Source of the DNA: RUG11272 sp045226335
GTDB lineage: Bacteria; Bacillota; Clostridia; Christensenellales; Aristaeellaceae
Length of the DNA stretch: 64,000 nucleotides
Reading direction: 5' to 3'
Assembly (NCBI GenBank): GCA_045226335.1
Contig: JBGVCH010000085.1
Location: 13,388 to 77,387 of the forward strand
This document shows positions 1-8,688 of this stretch, one piece after another. The notes under the pieces were generated by a model. The model had not been told where the DNA came from. It saw only the letters and a program-made list of their open reading frames with translations, and searched no databases. Each line of letters starts with the position of its first letter. Within the stretch, counting starts at the first letter, position 1. Position numbers and translations under genes: made by a program.

Positions 1-260
1 TCCTGGACGTGCTGCCCCTGCGCTCCCTGGGGGTCAGCGTGGGGATGCTGACCTCGGACACCGCGCCGCTGCAGACAGATCTCTTCGGCGAGAAGCGCCG
101 GGAACGGCAGGAAGCGCTGGACGCCTCCCTGGACGGCCTCCGGAAACGCTTCGGCCATCAGGTGGTCCACCGGGGTATCGTGCTGACAGATCGGGCCTTC
201 GCCGCGGTGAATCCCAAAGAAGACCAGATCGTCCATCCCATCGCCTTTCTGCGCGCCTGA
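1..260 (+). CDS. dinB: DNA polymerase IV (Y-family), C-terminal end only
   Basis: The reading frame is open from the left edge, so only about the last 85 residues are seen. The stretch reading FGEKRRERQEALDASLDGL followed by RFG and a conserved HRGIVL-type strand matches the little-finger/C-terminal tail of Y-family polymerases (DinB/UmuC), which copy damaged templates with low fidelity. The catalytic palm and its acidic residues lie outside the window, so activity cannot be judged. It is followed 18 bases later by a small unknown gene on the same strand and then by a terminator, so the two probably form the end of one transcript. The family call rests on a short tail and is likely but not certain. 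Confidence 0.75.
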   Translation, partial: LDVLPLRSLGVSVGMLTSDTAPLQTDLFGEKRRERQEALDASLDGLRKRFGHQVVHRGIVLTDRAFAAVNPKEDQIVHPIAFLRA

Positions 261-278
261 TATGGAGGAGGTGAGCCC

Positions 279-524
279 GTGGAAACGCAGGACAAGGAAT
301 ACATCAAGGTCCGGGCGGATTTCACCATCGACGGCCGGATCGTGCCCATCAAGTTCCGCACGGCGGACGGCCCGGCCCAGGTGGTGGACCGGATCATCGA
401 CGTTCGCCAGGCCCCGTCCCTGAAGGCGGGCGGCCAGGGCACCCGCTATACCTGCCGCGTGGGCGAGCGCCTGATCTACCTGTTTCACGACCGGGACCAC
501 TGGTTCCTTGAGGACGTCGGGTGA
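279..524 (+). CDS. Small conserved-looking hypothetical protein (81 aa)
   Basis: GTG start chosen because a GGAGGAG ribosome site ends 8 bases before it. The product is 81 residues, mostly alternating hydrophobic and charged strands (KVRADFTIDGRIVPIKF, then TRYTCRVGERLIYLFHD), suggesting a small all-beta domain with two cysteine-poor sheets; there is no signal peptide or membrane segment. It sits just after the polymerase IV gene and before a terminator, so it is probably co-transcribed with dinB and may act in the same damage response, but this is inference from position only. I do not recognise a family and assign no function. Confidence 0.7.
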   Translation: METQDKEYIKVRADFTIDGRIVPIKFRTADGPAQVVDRIIDVRQAPSLKAGGQGTRYTCRVGERLIYLFHDRDHWFLEDVG

Positions 525-546
525 CCGGGGTCCATCAAGGCTTTCC

Positions 547-572
547 TCAGGCACGCCATGTGCCTGATTTTT
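547..572 (+). terminator. Rho-independent terminator after dinB and the small ORF
   Basis: An 8-bp perfect stem (TCAGGCAC / GTGCCTGA) with a 5-nt loop is followed directly by five T residues. It separates the dinB pair from the yqhQ operon. Confidence 0.85.
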
Positions 573-650
573 CAATCCCGTGCAGGGAATCGCCGAACCG
601 TGTCGAATGACATCAATTTGTGCGAGTATGCACATATAAAGGAGGTTCCG

Positions 651-1691
651 ATGGCAAAGAATAAACAGACCAGGGCCTGCCCCCGGGTGGATATCGGCGG
701 TCAGGCCGTCCTGGAGGGCGTCATGATGCGCTCCCCCAATAAAACCGCGATCGCCGTTCGCCGGCCGGACAACACCATTGTGGTCAAGTGTACGCCCTAT
801 GAGCCCCTCTCCAAAAAGCACCCGTGGATGGGCATCCCGGTGATCCGGGGCGCGGTGAACCTGGTGACCATGCTCACCATGGGCATGAGCACCATGCAGG
901 ACGCCACCACCATGCTGGGCCTGCTGGACGAGGAGCCCTCGAAGTTCGAGAAATGGCTGGCCAACAAGCTGGGCAAGGGCGTGGACAAGATCGTGATGGG
1001 CATCGCCATGCTGCTGGCTGTGGTCCTGGCCGTCGGGCTGTTCATCGCCGTGCCGGCCGGTGTCGAACAGCTGCTGAAAAAAACCGGCCTGCCCGCCTGG
1101 GCCTATACGCTGATCGGCGGTGTGGTGAAGGTGATCATTCTGGTGCTGTACATGGGCCTTATCGGCCTGGTTCCCGACATCCGCCGCACATACCAATACC
1201 ACGGCGCGGAGCACAAAACCGTCTACTGCAACGAGCACGGCCTGCCCCTGACCCCGGAGAACGCCCAGACCTTCACCACCCTGCACCCCCGCTGCGGCAC
1301 GGCTTTTCTGCTGATCACCATGATCATCAGCATCCTGCTCTTCACGGTGGTGAACACCGTCTGGCCCATCGACAATTACTTCCTGAGGCTTCTGGTGCAT
1401 CTGCTGCTGCTGCCTCTGGTGGCGGGCCTGAGCTATGAGGCGCTGAAGGGACTGGCCCATTCGGAGAGCGGCATTGCCAAAGTGCTGCGCTGGCCCGGCT
1501 TGCAGCTGCAGCGCCTGACCACCCGCCAACCGGACGAGAGCATGCTGGAGTGCGCCATCAGCGCCATGAACGCCGCGCTCTCCGGGCTCCCCAAGGATGC
1601 CCCGAAAACGCCGGAAGGCTGGGCGATCCTGAAGACCTACGAAGATTCCGCGCCCGAGTGCTACGGAAAGACCAATGAGGATCCGGCCTGA
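651..1691 (+). CDS. yqhQ: DUF1385 family membrane protein (YqhQ-like)
   Basis: Start at 651 is preferred over an upstream in-frame codon because AAAGGAGG lies 6-12 bases before it. The 346-residue product begins with the GGQAVLEGVMMRSP motif typical of DUF1385, has hydrophobic segments near residues 115-140, 155-180, 215-240 and 245-260, and carries the conserved HGAEHKTVYCNE motif near residue 185. The biochemical role of the family is unknown. It starts a tightly packed gene run, overlapping prmC by 17 bases, an order (yqhQ-prmC-prfA) commonly found in Clostridia, which supports the call. No clear promoter was found in the 78 bases after the preceding terminator. Confidence 0.9.
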   Translation: MAKNKQTRACPRVDIGGQAVLEGVMMRSPNKTAIAVRRPDNTIVVKCTPYEPLSKKHPWMGIPVIRGAVNLVTMLTMGMSTMQDATTMLGLLDEEPSKFEKWLANKLGKGVDKIVMGIAMLLAVVLAVGLFIAVPAGVEQLLKKTGLPAWAYTLIGGVVKVIILVLYMGLIGLVPDIRRTYQYHGAEHKTVYCNEHGLPLTPENAQTFTTLHPRCGTAFLLITMIISILLFTVVNTVWPIDNYFLRLLVHLLLLPLVAGLSYEALKGLAHSESGIAKVLRWPGLQLQRLTTRQPDESMLECAISAMNAALSGLPKDAPKTPEGWAILKTYEDSAPECYGKTNEDPA

Positions 1692-2523
1692 CACCCCGCG
1701 GGCCCTGATCCTCGCCCAGGCCGCGCGGCTGGAGCGAGCAGGCGTCCCGGATCCCGTCACCGACGCGGCGGCGCTGCTGGCCCATGTCACCGGCCGTCCC
1801 GCCTTGTCCCTGCGGCTGGACACGGACACGCGCCTGAATTCGGAAATCATGGCAGCGTATGAGGCCCTCTGCGGCAGGCGCGAAGCCCGGGAACCGCTGC
1901 AATGGATCCTCGGCACGCAATCCTTCCTCGGGCATGACTTTGAAGTCACCCCCGATGTGCTGATCCCCAGACCGGAGACGGAACTGCTGGCGGAGGCAGC
2001 CATCGACCGGATGAAGGGGCTCGACGCACCGGCCGTTCTGGACCTCTGCTGCGGCAGCGGCTGCATCGCGGTTTCCGTCGCCCTGGCCTGTCCGGAAGCC
2101 GCCATCACCGCCTGCGATCTCTCCGCAGAAGCCCTGGCCGTGGCGCGCCGGAACGCGGACCGTCTGGGCGCTGCGGTGCGGTTTGTCCAGTCGGATCTGT
2201 TGGAAAGCGTCGGGAGTACCCTCTTTGACGTCATCGTCTCAAACCCGCCCTACATCCCGACGGACGTGTGCGGCAGCCTGCAAGAAGAGGTTCTGCGGGA
2301 GCCGAGGATGGCCCTGGACGGCGGCCCGGACGGGCTTTCTTTCTACCGTCGGATCGCGGCCGCGGCGCCGTCGCGTCTGAAGCCCGGAGGAAGGCTGCTG
2401 CTGGAGACCGGCCACGACCAGCACGAGCCGGTGGCGAAGCTGCTGGCGGAGAACGGTTTTCGGGAGATCCGCGCGATCCATGACTACGCCGGAATCAAGC
2501 GCATCACGGAGGCAGTATGTTAG
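1675..2523 (+). CDS. prmC: Release factor glutamine N5-methyltransferase
   Basis: PrmC methylates the glutamine of the GGQ motif in peptide chain release factors using S-adenosylmethionine. The 282-residue protein has an N-terminal helical domain (residues 1-80), the SAM-binding stretch VLDLCCGSGCIAVSVA near residues 120-135, and the diagnostic NPPY motif at 190-193. Start ATG at 1675 overlaps the yqhQ end; the stop overlaps the prfA start (ATGTTAG), so modifier and substrate are translationally coupled. Length is usual for the family. Confidence 0.95.
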   Translation: MRIRPDTPRALILAQAARLERAGVPDPVTDAAALLAHVTGRPALSLRLDTDTRLNSEIMAAYEALCGRREAREPLQWILGTQSFLGHDFEVTPDVLIPRPETELLAEAAIDRMKGLDAPAVLDLCCGSGCIAVSVALACPEAAITACDLSAEALAVARRNADRLGAAVRFVQSDLLESVGSTLFDVIVSNPPYIPTDVCGSLQEEVLREPRMALDGGPDGLSFYRRIAAAAPSRLKPGGRLLLETGHDQHEPVAKLLAENGFREIRAIHDYAGIKRITEAVC

Positions 2524-3590
2524 ATCGATACAGGGCTATCCTGGACCGGTATGAGGAGCTATCCGCGGCGCTGGCCGAGCCGGAGATCCTGGCGGACCAG
2601 CCGGCCTGGCAGCGGCTGCTGAAGGAGCGGTCTGGGCTGGAAGAACAGGTCGGCGCTTACGCGGAATGGCAGCGGCTGAACCGCCAGCGCGAGGAATGCC
2701 TGGAAATGCTGAATGATCCCGACCTGGCGGAGGAAGCCCGTCGGGAGCTGGCCGAGCTGACACCCCGCATCGCCGAACAGGAGACCGCCATGAAGCGCCT
2801 TCTGCTTCCCAGGGACAGCCGGGACGAGCGGAACGTGATCCTGGAGATCCGCGCCGGCACCGGCGGCGAGGAGAGCGCGCTGTTCGCCGCGGACCTGGCC
2901 AGAATGTACGAGCGTTACGCGGCGCGATGCGGGTTCCGCCTTGAGCCGGTCTCCGCCTCCCCCACCGATCTGGGAGGGCTGAAGGAAGCCGTCTTTGCCG
3001 TCACGGGCCGGGGTGCCTGGAGCCGTCTGAAATATGAGAGCGGTGTGCACCGGGTCCAGCGGGTGCCGGTGACGGAGTCCTCCGGCCGGAAACAGACCTC
3101 CGCCTGCACAGTGGCGGTGCTCCCGGAGGCGGAGGAAATCGACCTGACCATTCTCCCCCAGGATCTGCGGATCGACACCTTCCGGGCCAGCGGTGCCGGC
3201 GGGCAGTACGTCAACCGCACTGATTCCGCCATCCGCATCACCCACCTCCCCACCGGGCTGGTGGTGACCTGCCAGGACGAAAAGAGCCAGCTGCGAAACA
3301 AGGAGCAGGCCATGAAAGTCCTCCGCTCCCGCCTCTGGGACATGAAGCAGCGGGAAGCCGATTCCCAGCAGGCGGCCGACCGGAAAAAGCAGGTGGGCAG
3401 CGGAGACCGCAGCGAGCGCATCCGCACCTACAACTTTCACGAGGGCCGCGTCACGGATCACCGAATCGGCCTGACCCTCTACCGCATCCAGGACATCATG
3501 AACGGTGACCTGGATGAGATCATCGACGCGCTGCGCCTGGCCGACGAGAACAGCCGGCTGCAGGAAGCCGAGCTGGCAGAAAAGACGTGA
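2517..3590 (+). CDS. prfA: Peptide chain release factor 1
   Basis: RF1 ends translation at UAA and UAG. The 357-residue protein shows the GAGGQYVN motif (GGQ near 228-230) that enters the peptidyl-transferase centre, and the codon-recognition loop region with PVTESSGR-type sequence near 185-195, where RF1 carries its PxT tripeptide (here PVT). It follows prmC with a 7-base overlap. Length matches typical RF1. No frameshift or unusual feature. Confidence 0.96.
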   Translation: MLDRYRAILDRYEELSAALAEPEILADQPAWQRLLKERSGLEEQVGAYAEWQRLNRQREECLEMLNDPDLAEEARRELAELTPRIAEQETAMKRLLLPRDSRDERNVILEIRAGTGGEESALFAADLARMYERYAARCGFRLEPVSASPTDLGGLKEAVFAVTGRGAWSRLKYESGVHRVQRVPVTESSGRKQTSACTVAVLPEAEEIDLTILPQDLRIDTFRASGAGGQYVNRTDSAIRITHLPTGLVVTCQDEKSQLRNKEQAMKVLRSRLWDMKQREADSQQAADRKKQVGSGDRSERIRTYNFHEGRVTDHRIGLTLYRIQDIMNGDLDEIIDALRLADENSRLQEAELAEKT

Positions 3591-3594
3591 ATCC

Positions 3595-4662
3595 ATGCAG
3601 ACAAAGGTTCTGAAACCCACCCCGGACGCCCTGGCGGAAGCCTCGGATCTGCTGCGCCGGGGTGAACTGGTGGCCTTCCCGACGGAGACGGTCTACGGCC
3701 TTGGCGCCAATGCCCTGAACCCCGGCGCCGTGCTGTCCATCTTCCGGGCCAAGGGAAGGCCCGCAGACAATCCGCTGATCATGCATATCGCCCGGGAGGA
3801 GCAGCTGAAAGGCCTCGTCACCGTGCCCGACGCGGCCCGACCGCTGATGGCGCGATTCTGGCCCGGGCCCCTGACCCTGCTGATGCCCCGAACAACCGCC
3901 GTTCCCGACGAGGTCACGGCGGGGCTGGCCACGGTGGCCGTGCGGATGCCTTCCCACCCCGTGGCAAGAGAACTGCTGGCTTCTTGCTGCCTGCCCATCG
4001 CCGCGCCCTCCGCCAACCGTTCCGGCAAACCCAGCCCCACCACGGCCCGGCATGTGCTGGAAGACATGGACGGCATCATCCCGCTGATCCTGGACGGCGG
4101 CGACTGCGAGGTCGGGCTGGAGTCCACCGTGCTGGACGTCTGTCACGGCACGCCCTGCATCCTGCGGCCCGGCGGTGTCACCCGGGAAATGCTGGAAGAA
4201 GTCATCGGGCCGGTGGACGTGGCCGGCAGCGTGCTCCGTCCCCTTCGGGAAGGCGAGGTTGCCCGCTCGCCGGGGATGCGGTACCGCCACTACGCGCCGG
4301 AGGGGGCCGTGATCCTGGTGGAGGGCAGCGAATCGGACACGCTGGATGCCCTGAAGCGGTTGTACCGATCAGCAGAAGCGTCCGGAAAGAAGGCCTGTGT
4401 CCTCTGCTTCACCGAGCACACCGGCGCTCTGGCCGACTGCGCGCCTCACGATCTGGGCAGCATGGAACGGCCTGAGGAGACCGCCAACCGGCTGTTCTCC
4501 GTCCTGCGCAGTCTGGACGAGGACGGATATACCGCCATCTTCAGCGAAGTCGTCAGCCCTGAGGGGGTCGGCCTGGCGGTCATGAACCGGCTGGGCCGTG
4601 CCGCCGCCTTTCACACCGTGTCCGCCCGGGCGGTCCTGCACCCGGAGATTGAGGAGGTATAA
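3595..4662 (+). CDS. Threonylcarbamoyl-AMP synthase (Sua5/YrdC type)
   Basis: Makes threonylcarbamoyl-AMP from threonine, bicarbonate and ATP, the first step of t6A37 modification in tRNAs reading ANN codons. The 355-residue product has the YrdC domain at about 10-200 (FPTETVYGLGANAL and KGRPADNPLI motifs, SAPSANRSGKPSPT-like region) followed by a linker (SPGMRYRHYAP) and a C-terminal Sua5 domain, so it is the long Sua5 form rather than the short TsaC form. Start at 3595 was chosen because the upstream in-frame codon lies inside prfA; the gap to prfA is 4 bases. Part of the yqhQ-prmC-prfA translation-related run. Confidence 0.93.
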   Translation: MQTKVLKPTPDALAEASDLLRRGELVAFPTETVYGLGANALNPGAVLSIFRAKGRPADNPLIMHIAREEQLKGLVTVPDAARPLMARFWPGPLTLLMPRTTAVPDEVTAGLATVAVRMPSHPVARELLASCCLPIAAPSANRSGKPSPTTARHVLEDMDGIIPLILDGGDCEVGLESTVLDVCHGTPCILRPGGVTREMLEEVIGPVDVAGSVLRPLREGEVARSPGMRYRHYAPEGAVILVEGSESDTLDALKRLYRSAEASGKKACVLCFTEHTGALADCAPHDLGSMERPEETANRLFSVLRSLDEDGYTAIFSEVVSPEGVGLAVMNRLGRAAAFHTVSARAVLHPEIEEV

Positions 4663-4665
4663 GCC

Positions 4666-5370
4666 ATGCTTGAGGAACTGAAGCAAAAAGTCTACGAAGC
4701 CAACATGCTCCTGCCCGCCTACCACTTGGTCACCTTCACCTGGGGCAATGTGTCCGGGATCGACCGGGAAAAGGGCCTGTTTGTCATCAAGCCCAGCGGT
4801 GTGGAATACGAGAAGCTTCGCCCGGAGGACATGGTGGTCATCGACCTGGAAGGCCGCCGGGTCGAGGGAACGCTGAACCCCTCCACCGATACCCCCACCC
4901 ATCTGGAGCTGTACCGGCGCTTCCCGGAGATCGGCGGCGTGGTGCACACCCACAGCCGCTGGGCCACCATCTGGGCCCAGGCCGGCCGCGACATCCCCGC
5001 CTACGGCACCACCCACGCCGACTATATCTACGGTCCCGTCCCCTGCTGCCGGGATCTAACCCCGGAGGAAGTGGACCGGGCCTACGAGCTCGAGACCGGC
5101 CGCGTCATCGCCGCGCATTTTGAGGCCAACGGGCTGAACCCCATGCATGTGCCCTGCGTGCTGACCCGGCACCACGGCCCCTTTGCCTGGGGAAAGGATC
5201 CGCTGAACGCCGTACACAACGCCGTGGTGCTGGAAGAGGTGGCCATGATGGCCTGGCACACGGAGGCCCTGCCGGCCGCGCAGCCCAGGGAATCCCTCCC
5301 GGATCACGTCCGGGACAAGCACTTCCTTCGCAAGCACGGCCCCAACGCCTACTACGGCCAGGGGAAATGA
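4666..5370 (+). CDS. araD: L-ribulose-5-phosphate 4-epimerase
   Basis: Class II aldolase-fold, zinc-dependent enzyme converting L-ribulose 5-phosphate to D-xylulose 5-phosphate in L-arabinose use. The 234-residue product shows the nucleotide/substrate loop TWGNVSGIDR near 25, VIKPSGV near 43, the metal histidines in VVHTHSRWAT near 94-100, and ends with a KHGPNAYYGQ tail typical of AraD rather than of fuculose aldolase. Start has GGAGG 9 bases upstream; the gap to sua5 is 3 bases. It ends at a bidirectional terminator facing a sugar kinase gene. Being at the end of a translation-factor operon is odd for a catabolic enzyme. Confidence 0.9.
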   Translation: MLEELKQKVYEANMLLPAYHLVTFTWGNVSGIDREKGLFVIKPSGVEYEKLRPEDMVVIDLEGRRVEGTLNPSTDTPTHLELYRRFPEIGGVVHTHSRWATIWAQAGRDIPAYGTTHADYIYGPVPCCRDLTPEEVDRAYELETGRVIAAHFEANGLNPMHVPCVLTRHHGPFAWGKDPLNAVHNAVVLEEVAMMAWHTEALPAAQPRESLPDHVRDKHFLRKHGPNAYYGQGK

Positions 5371-5393
5371 TCCCCGCGCTGCCGCCCCATACG

Positions 5394-5430
5394 AAAACCC
5401 TGACAGGTCGTCACGATCCGTCAGGGTTTT
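5394..5430. terminator. Bidirectional terminator between araD and the FGGY kinase
   Basis: An 11-bp perfect inverted repeat (AAAACCCTGAC / GTCAGGGTTTT) with a 15-nt loop. Either strand yields a GC stem followed by T residues, fitting the convergent genes on both sides. Confidence 0.88.
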
Positions 5431-5443
5431 CAAGTATGGACGG

Positions 5444-7039
5444 TCAGGCCTTGAGCGCCGCGCAGGCGGCCTTTTCCGCCGGCAGCATGGCCTTGTAGCG
5501 GGCGAGATACGCGCCGAAGCCTTCCACGTCTTTGGGATCCGGGCTCAGGGTGACGGAAGCGGCGCCGGCGAAGACACGATCCGCCAGGTAGGCCTCCAGC
5601 GTCTCGCCTTCGCCGCGCTGCGCCATGTAGGCCGCCAGCAGGGCAATGCCCCAGGCGCCGCCCTCGCCCGCCGTCTCCATGACGGTCACCGGGGACTGGA
5701 TGGCGGCGGCCAGCAGGGACTGGCCCACCTTCGGCGTCTTGAAGAGACCGCCGTGGCCCAGCACGCTGTCGATGGCCACCTTCTCTTCCACCGTCAGGGT
5801 CTCCATGCCGATGGACAGGGTGGCCAGGGCCGAGATGATCTGCGCCCGCATGAAATTGGGCAGGTTCAGGGGCAGATCCGGCCGGCGGGCCAGCATGGGC
5901 ACGCCGTCGTCGGTGCCGGTCACGGGTTCACCGGAATAATAGTTGAAGGCCGTCAGACTGCCGCAGTCAGGATCGCCCTCCAGGGCCGCCAGGAACAGCT
6001 TCGTGTAGATCTCGTCCATCCCCGGTTTGCAGCCGAAGCGCGCCAGGGCCTCCGCCAGCAGCCCAACCCAGGCGTTCAGGTCCGACGTGCAGGTGTTACA
6101 GTGCACCATGGCTACGGGTTTGCCGGTGGGGGTCGTGACCATGTCGATCTCCGTGTGGAGCCTGCTCAGGGCTTTTTCCAGCACGATCATGGCGAAGACC
6201 GACGTGCCTGCGGACACGTTGCCGGTGCGGGCCGCCACGCTGTTGGTGGCCACCATGCCGGTGCCGGCGTCACCCTCCGGCGGGCACAGCGGGATCCCGG
6301 GCTTCAGGTCTCCGTCCGGGTCCAGGAACTTCGCGCCCTCCGCCGTCAGCTTTCCGGCCTGCGCGCCTGCGGGCAGCACGGTGGGCAGAATGCCGCTGAG
6401 TGTCCAGGGATAGCCCTTCCCCTTCACCAGGTCTTCGTACTGCGCGACCCTGCCGGCATCCCAGTCACAGCACGTGCTGTCGATGGGGAACATGCCGGCC
6501 GCGTCTCCCACGCCCAGCACTTTCTCCCCGGTGAGGAGCCAGTGAGCATAGCCGGCCAGGGTGGTGAAAAACGCCAGGTCCTTCAGGTGTTCCTCACCGT
6601 TCAGCACCGCCTGGTGCAGATGGGCGATGGACCAGCGCTGGGGAATGTTGAACTGCATCAGCTCCGTCAGCTCCGCCGCGGCCTGGCCAGTGATGGTGTT
6701 GCGCCAGGTGCGGAAAGGCGCCAGCAGGTTCATGTCCCTGTCAAAGGGCAGATAGCCGTGCATCATGGCGCTAAGGCCCATGCCGCCGAAAGACGTCAGG
6801 GTTTCGCCGTACTTCGCCTTCACGTCCGCCTTCAGGTCCCGGTAGCAGCCCCGCAGGCCTTCGTGGATTGCGTCCAGCGAATAAGTCCAAACGCCGTTTT
6901 CCAGCCGGTCCTGCCAGGTGTGGCCGCCGGAGGCGATCACCTTGTGATCCCCGTCGATCAGCACCGCCTTGATGCGGGTCGAGCCAAACTCAATGCCGAG
7001 AAACGTCTTGCCGGTACGGATCGCTTCCTGTGTGCTCAT
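5444..7039 (-). CDS. FGGY-family carbohydrate kinase (possibly L-ribulokinase or xylulokinase type)
   Basis: ATP-dependent sugar kinase of the FGGY family. Start at 7039 chosen over an upstream in-frame ATG because GGAGG lies 8 bases before it; the product is 531 residues. FLGIEFGSTRIKAVLIDGD near residue 10 is the N-terminal phosphate-binding strand; GNVSAGTSVFAMI near 275 and the GGLFKTPKVGQ-type region near 430 form the C-terminal ATPase core. The convergent neighbour is araD, so a ribulose or xylulose substrate is plausible, but the sequence alone does not fix substrate. It lies 24 bases after dnaX in the same direction, so it probably shares the cysS-comEA-dnaX transcript. Confidence 0.85.
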   Translation of the reverse strand: MSTQEAIRTGKTFLGIEFGSTRIKAVLIDGDHKVIASGGHTWQDRLENGVWTYSLDAIHEGLRGCYRDLKADVKAKYGETLTSFGGMGLSAMMHGYLPFDRDMNLLAPFRTWRNTITGQAAAELTELMQFNIPQRWSIAHLHQAVLNGEEHLKDLAFFTTLAGYAHWLLTGEKVLGVGDAAGMFPIDSTCCDWDAGRVAQYEDLVKGKGYPWTLSGILPTVLPAGAQAGKLTAEGAKFLDPDGDLKPGIPLCPPEGDAGTGMVATNSVAARTGNVSAGTSVFAMIVLEKALSRLHTEIDMVTTPTGKPVAMVHCNTCTSDLNAWVGLLAEALARFGCKPGMDEIYTKLFLAALEGDPDCGSLTAFNYYSGEPVTGTDDGVPMLARRPDLPLNLPNFMRAQIISALATLSIGMETLTVEEKVAIDSVLGHGGLFKTPKVGQSLLAAAIQSPVTVMETAGEGGAWGIALLAAYMAQRGEGETLEAYLADRVFAGAASVTLSPDPKDVEGFGAYLARYKAMLPAEKAACAALKA

Positions 7040-7063
7040 CGGTTCATCCTCCATTTCATCGGA

Positions 7064-8665
7064 TCATTCCTGAACGATCACATTGCCTGCTCCAAAGGTT
7101 TCATAGATCTCCTTGAGGCCGTCCTCGGTGCGGAGCGGCCCCTGTGCGGCGTTCCGTTCCGCCACGCTGAATCGGCATTCCAGGCCGGACGCCTCACCCA
7201 GTGCTTTCTCGATCAGTGATTTCTGTTCGGGGCGCCGCAGATATTCCGCGGTAAAGGGGTTTGCGCCGTCCTTGGGTTCCCAAACGAAACTCCCGGCCTG
7301 AGCATCGACCAGCCGGCCGCTGCTGAGAAAGCCGAAAGCCCCCGGGCTGGTCCTGGACAGGATGCCCATGGCGTCCTTCCAGACCTTCAGCATGTCCTTG
7401 TCCCCGACAGGTCTGGCTTTTTTTTCTTCTTTGGTTCCTTCTGCTTTTGGGCTTTCGGCGTGTTTCGCTTCCGATACACGCACCACTGCCGCGCCGCCGG
7501 CCAGGCGTTCCTGAAGCTCAGCCAGTTTCTTTTCCAGCTCCGCCACCCGATCCAGCAGAGCGGTCGTGTCCACTTCCCCGGTCCGAAGGCAGGCGTGCAG
7601 CGCGGCGCTCTCCAGGGCGATCCTTGGAGACGCCGCGAAGCGCAGCTGGGAATCCACCGCCATGAACAGATCGATCATGCTCATGAGGCGCGTGCCGGAC
7701 ATGGTTTCAGCCTGTCCGATGTACGCCTCCGCGTCCTCCCGGGTCAGTTCCATCAGCCTGGGGAATTCATCCGGGCAATTCTTTGCGATCAGCAGGGAGC
7801 GCAGATGGCCCGCGATTTCCCTGGCAAAGACCGCCGGCTCCCGACCCTCGCGCATGAGCTCGTCGATCAGGGTCAGGACACTTGCGGGGTCCTCATTGGC
7901 CAGGGCTTCCGCGAACCGGAACAGGAAGGAACGGTCGCTGGCCCCCAGCACGCGCCGCACCAGGTCTTCGTCCACCGTCTGTCCGTACCCGATGCACATA
8001 TCCAGGATGGACAGGGCGTCCCGCATGCCGCCTTCCGCGGCCCGGGCGATCCGCTGCAGCGCGGCCTCCGTGGCCGTCACACCGGAGCCCTCGGCGGCTT
8101 CTTTCAGTCTGCCCGCGATCTGTTCCGCCGGGATCCGGCCGAAGTCGTACCGCTGGCAGCGGCTGAGGATGGTGGCCGGCACCTTGTGGGGCTCGGTGGT
8201 GGCCAGGACGAACAGCATATGGCCCGGCGGCTCCTCCAGCGTCTTCAGCAAGGCGTTGAAGGCGTTGGCGCTCAGCATGTGCACCTCGTCGATGATGTAG
8301 ACCTTGTACCGTCCGAACTGCGGCGGATACTGGACCGTTTCCAGGATCTCCCGCATATCGTCGACCTTGGAGTTGGAGGCGGCGTCGTATTCCAGCAGGT
8401 CGAAGCTGGATTCGCTCTGGAGGCGCCGGCAGCTCTCGCATGCCCCGCAGGCGTCCCCGTTCTGCGGGTTCTCGCAGTTGACCGCCCGAGCCAGGATCTT
8501 CGCGGTGGACGTCTTGCCGGTGCCGCGGCTGCCGCAGAAGAGGTACGCGTGGGCGATCCGGCCGGACTGCACCTGGTTCCGCAGGGCCGTCACCACCAGT
8601 TCCTGCCCCACCATCTCGGAAAACTTCATCGGCCGCCATTGCCGATAGAGTGCCTGATATGCCAC
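7064..8665 (-). CDS. dnaX: DNA polymerase III subunit gamma/tau
   Basis: Clamp-loader ATPase of the replisome. The 533-residue protein has Walker A GSRGTGKTS at 45-52, a zinc module with Cys64, Cys73, Cys76 and Cys79, the DEVH box at 126-129 and a sensor 1 region LATTEPHKVP near 155. A charged linker (about 385-425, KEEKKARP) leads to the tau C-terminal domain. GTG start has AAAGGAGG 5 bases upstream. Codons 414-416 contain an A8 run followed by a hairpin, a possible slippage site making a short gamma form. Flanking recR/ybaB, usual for dnaX, are absent; the neighbours are a ComEA-like gene and a sugar kinase. Confidence 0.96.
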   Translation of the reverse strand: MAYQALYRQWRPMKFSEMVGQELVVTALRNQVQSGRIAHAYLFCGSRGTGKTSTAKILARAVNCENPQNGDACGACESCRRLQSESSFDLLEYDAASNSKVDDMREILETVQYPPQFGRYKVYIIDEVHMLSANAFNALLKTLEEPPGHMLFVLATTEPHKVPATILSRCQRYDFGRIPAEQIAGRLKEAAEGSGVTATEAALQRIARAAEGGMRDALSILDMCIGYGQTVDEDLVRRVLGASDRSFLFRFAEALANEDPASVLTLIDELMREGREPAVFAREIAGHLRSLLIAKNCPDEFPRLMELTREDAEAYIGQAETMSGTRLMSMIDLFMAVDSQLRFAASPRIALESAALHACLRTGEVDTTALLDRVAELEKKLAELQERLAGGAAVVRVSEAKHAESPKAEGTKEEKKARPVGDKDMLKVWKDAMGILSRTSPGAFGFLSSGRLVDAQAGSFVWEPKDGANPFTAEYLRRPEQKSLIEKALGEASGLECRFSVAERNAAQGPLRTEDGLKEIYETFGAGNVIVQE

Positions 8666-8688
8666 GCTGCGCCTCCTTTCATGCAGTC

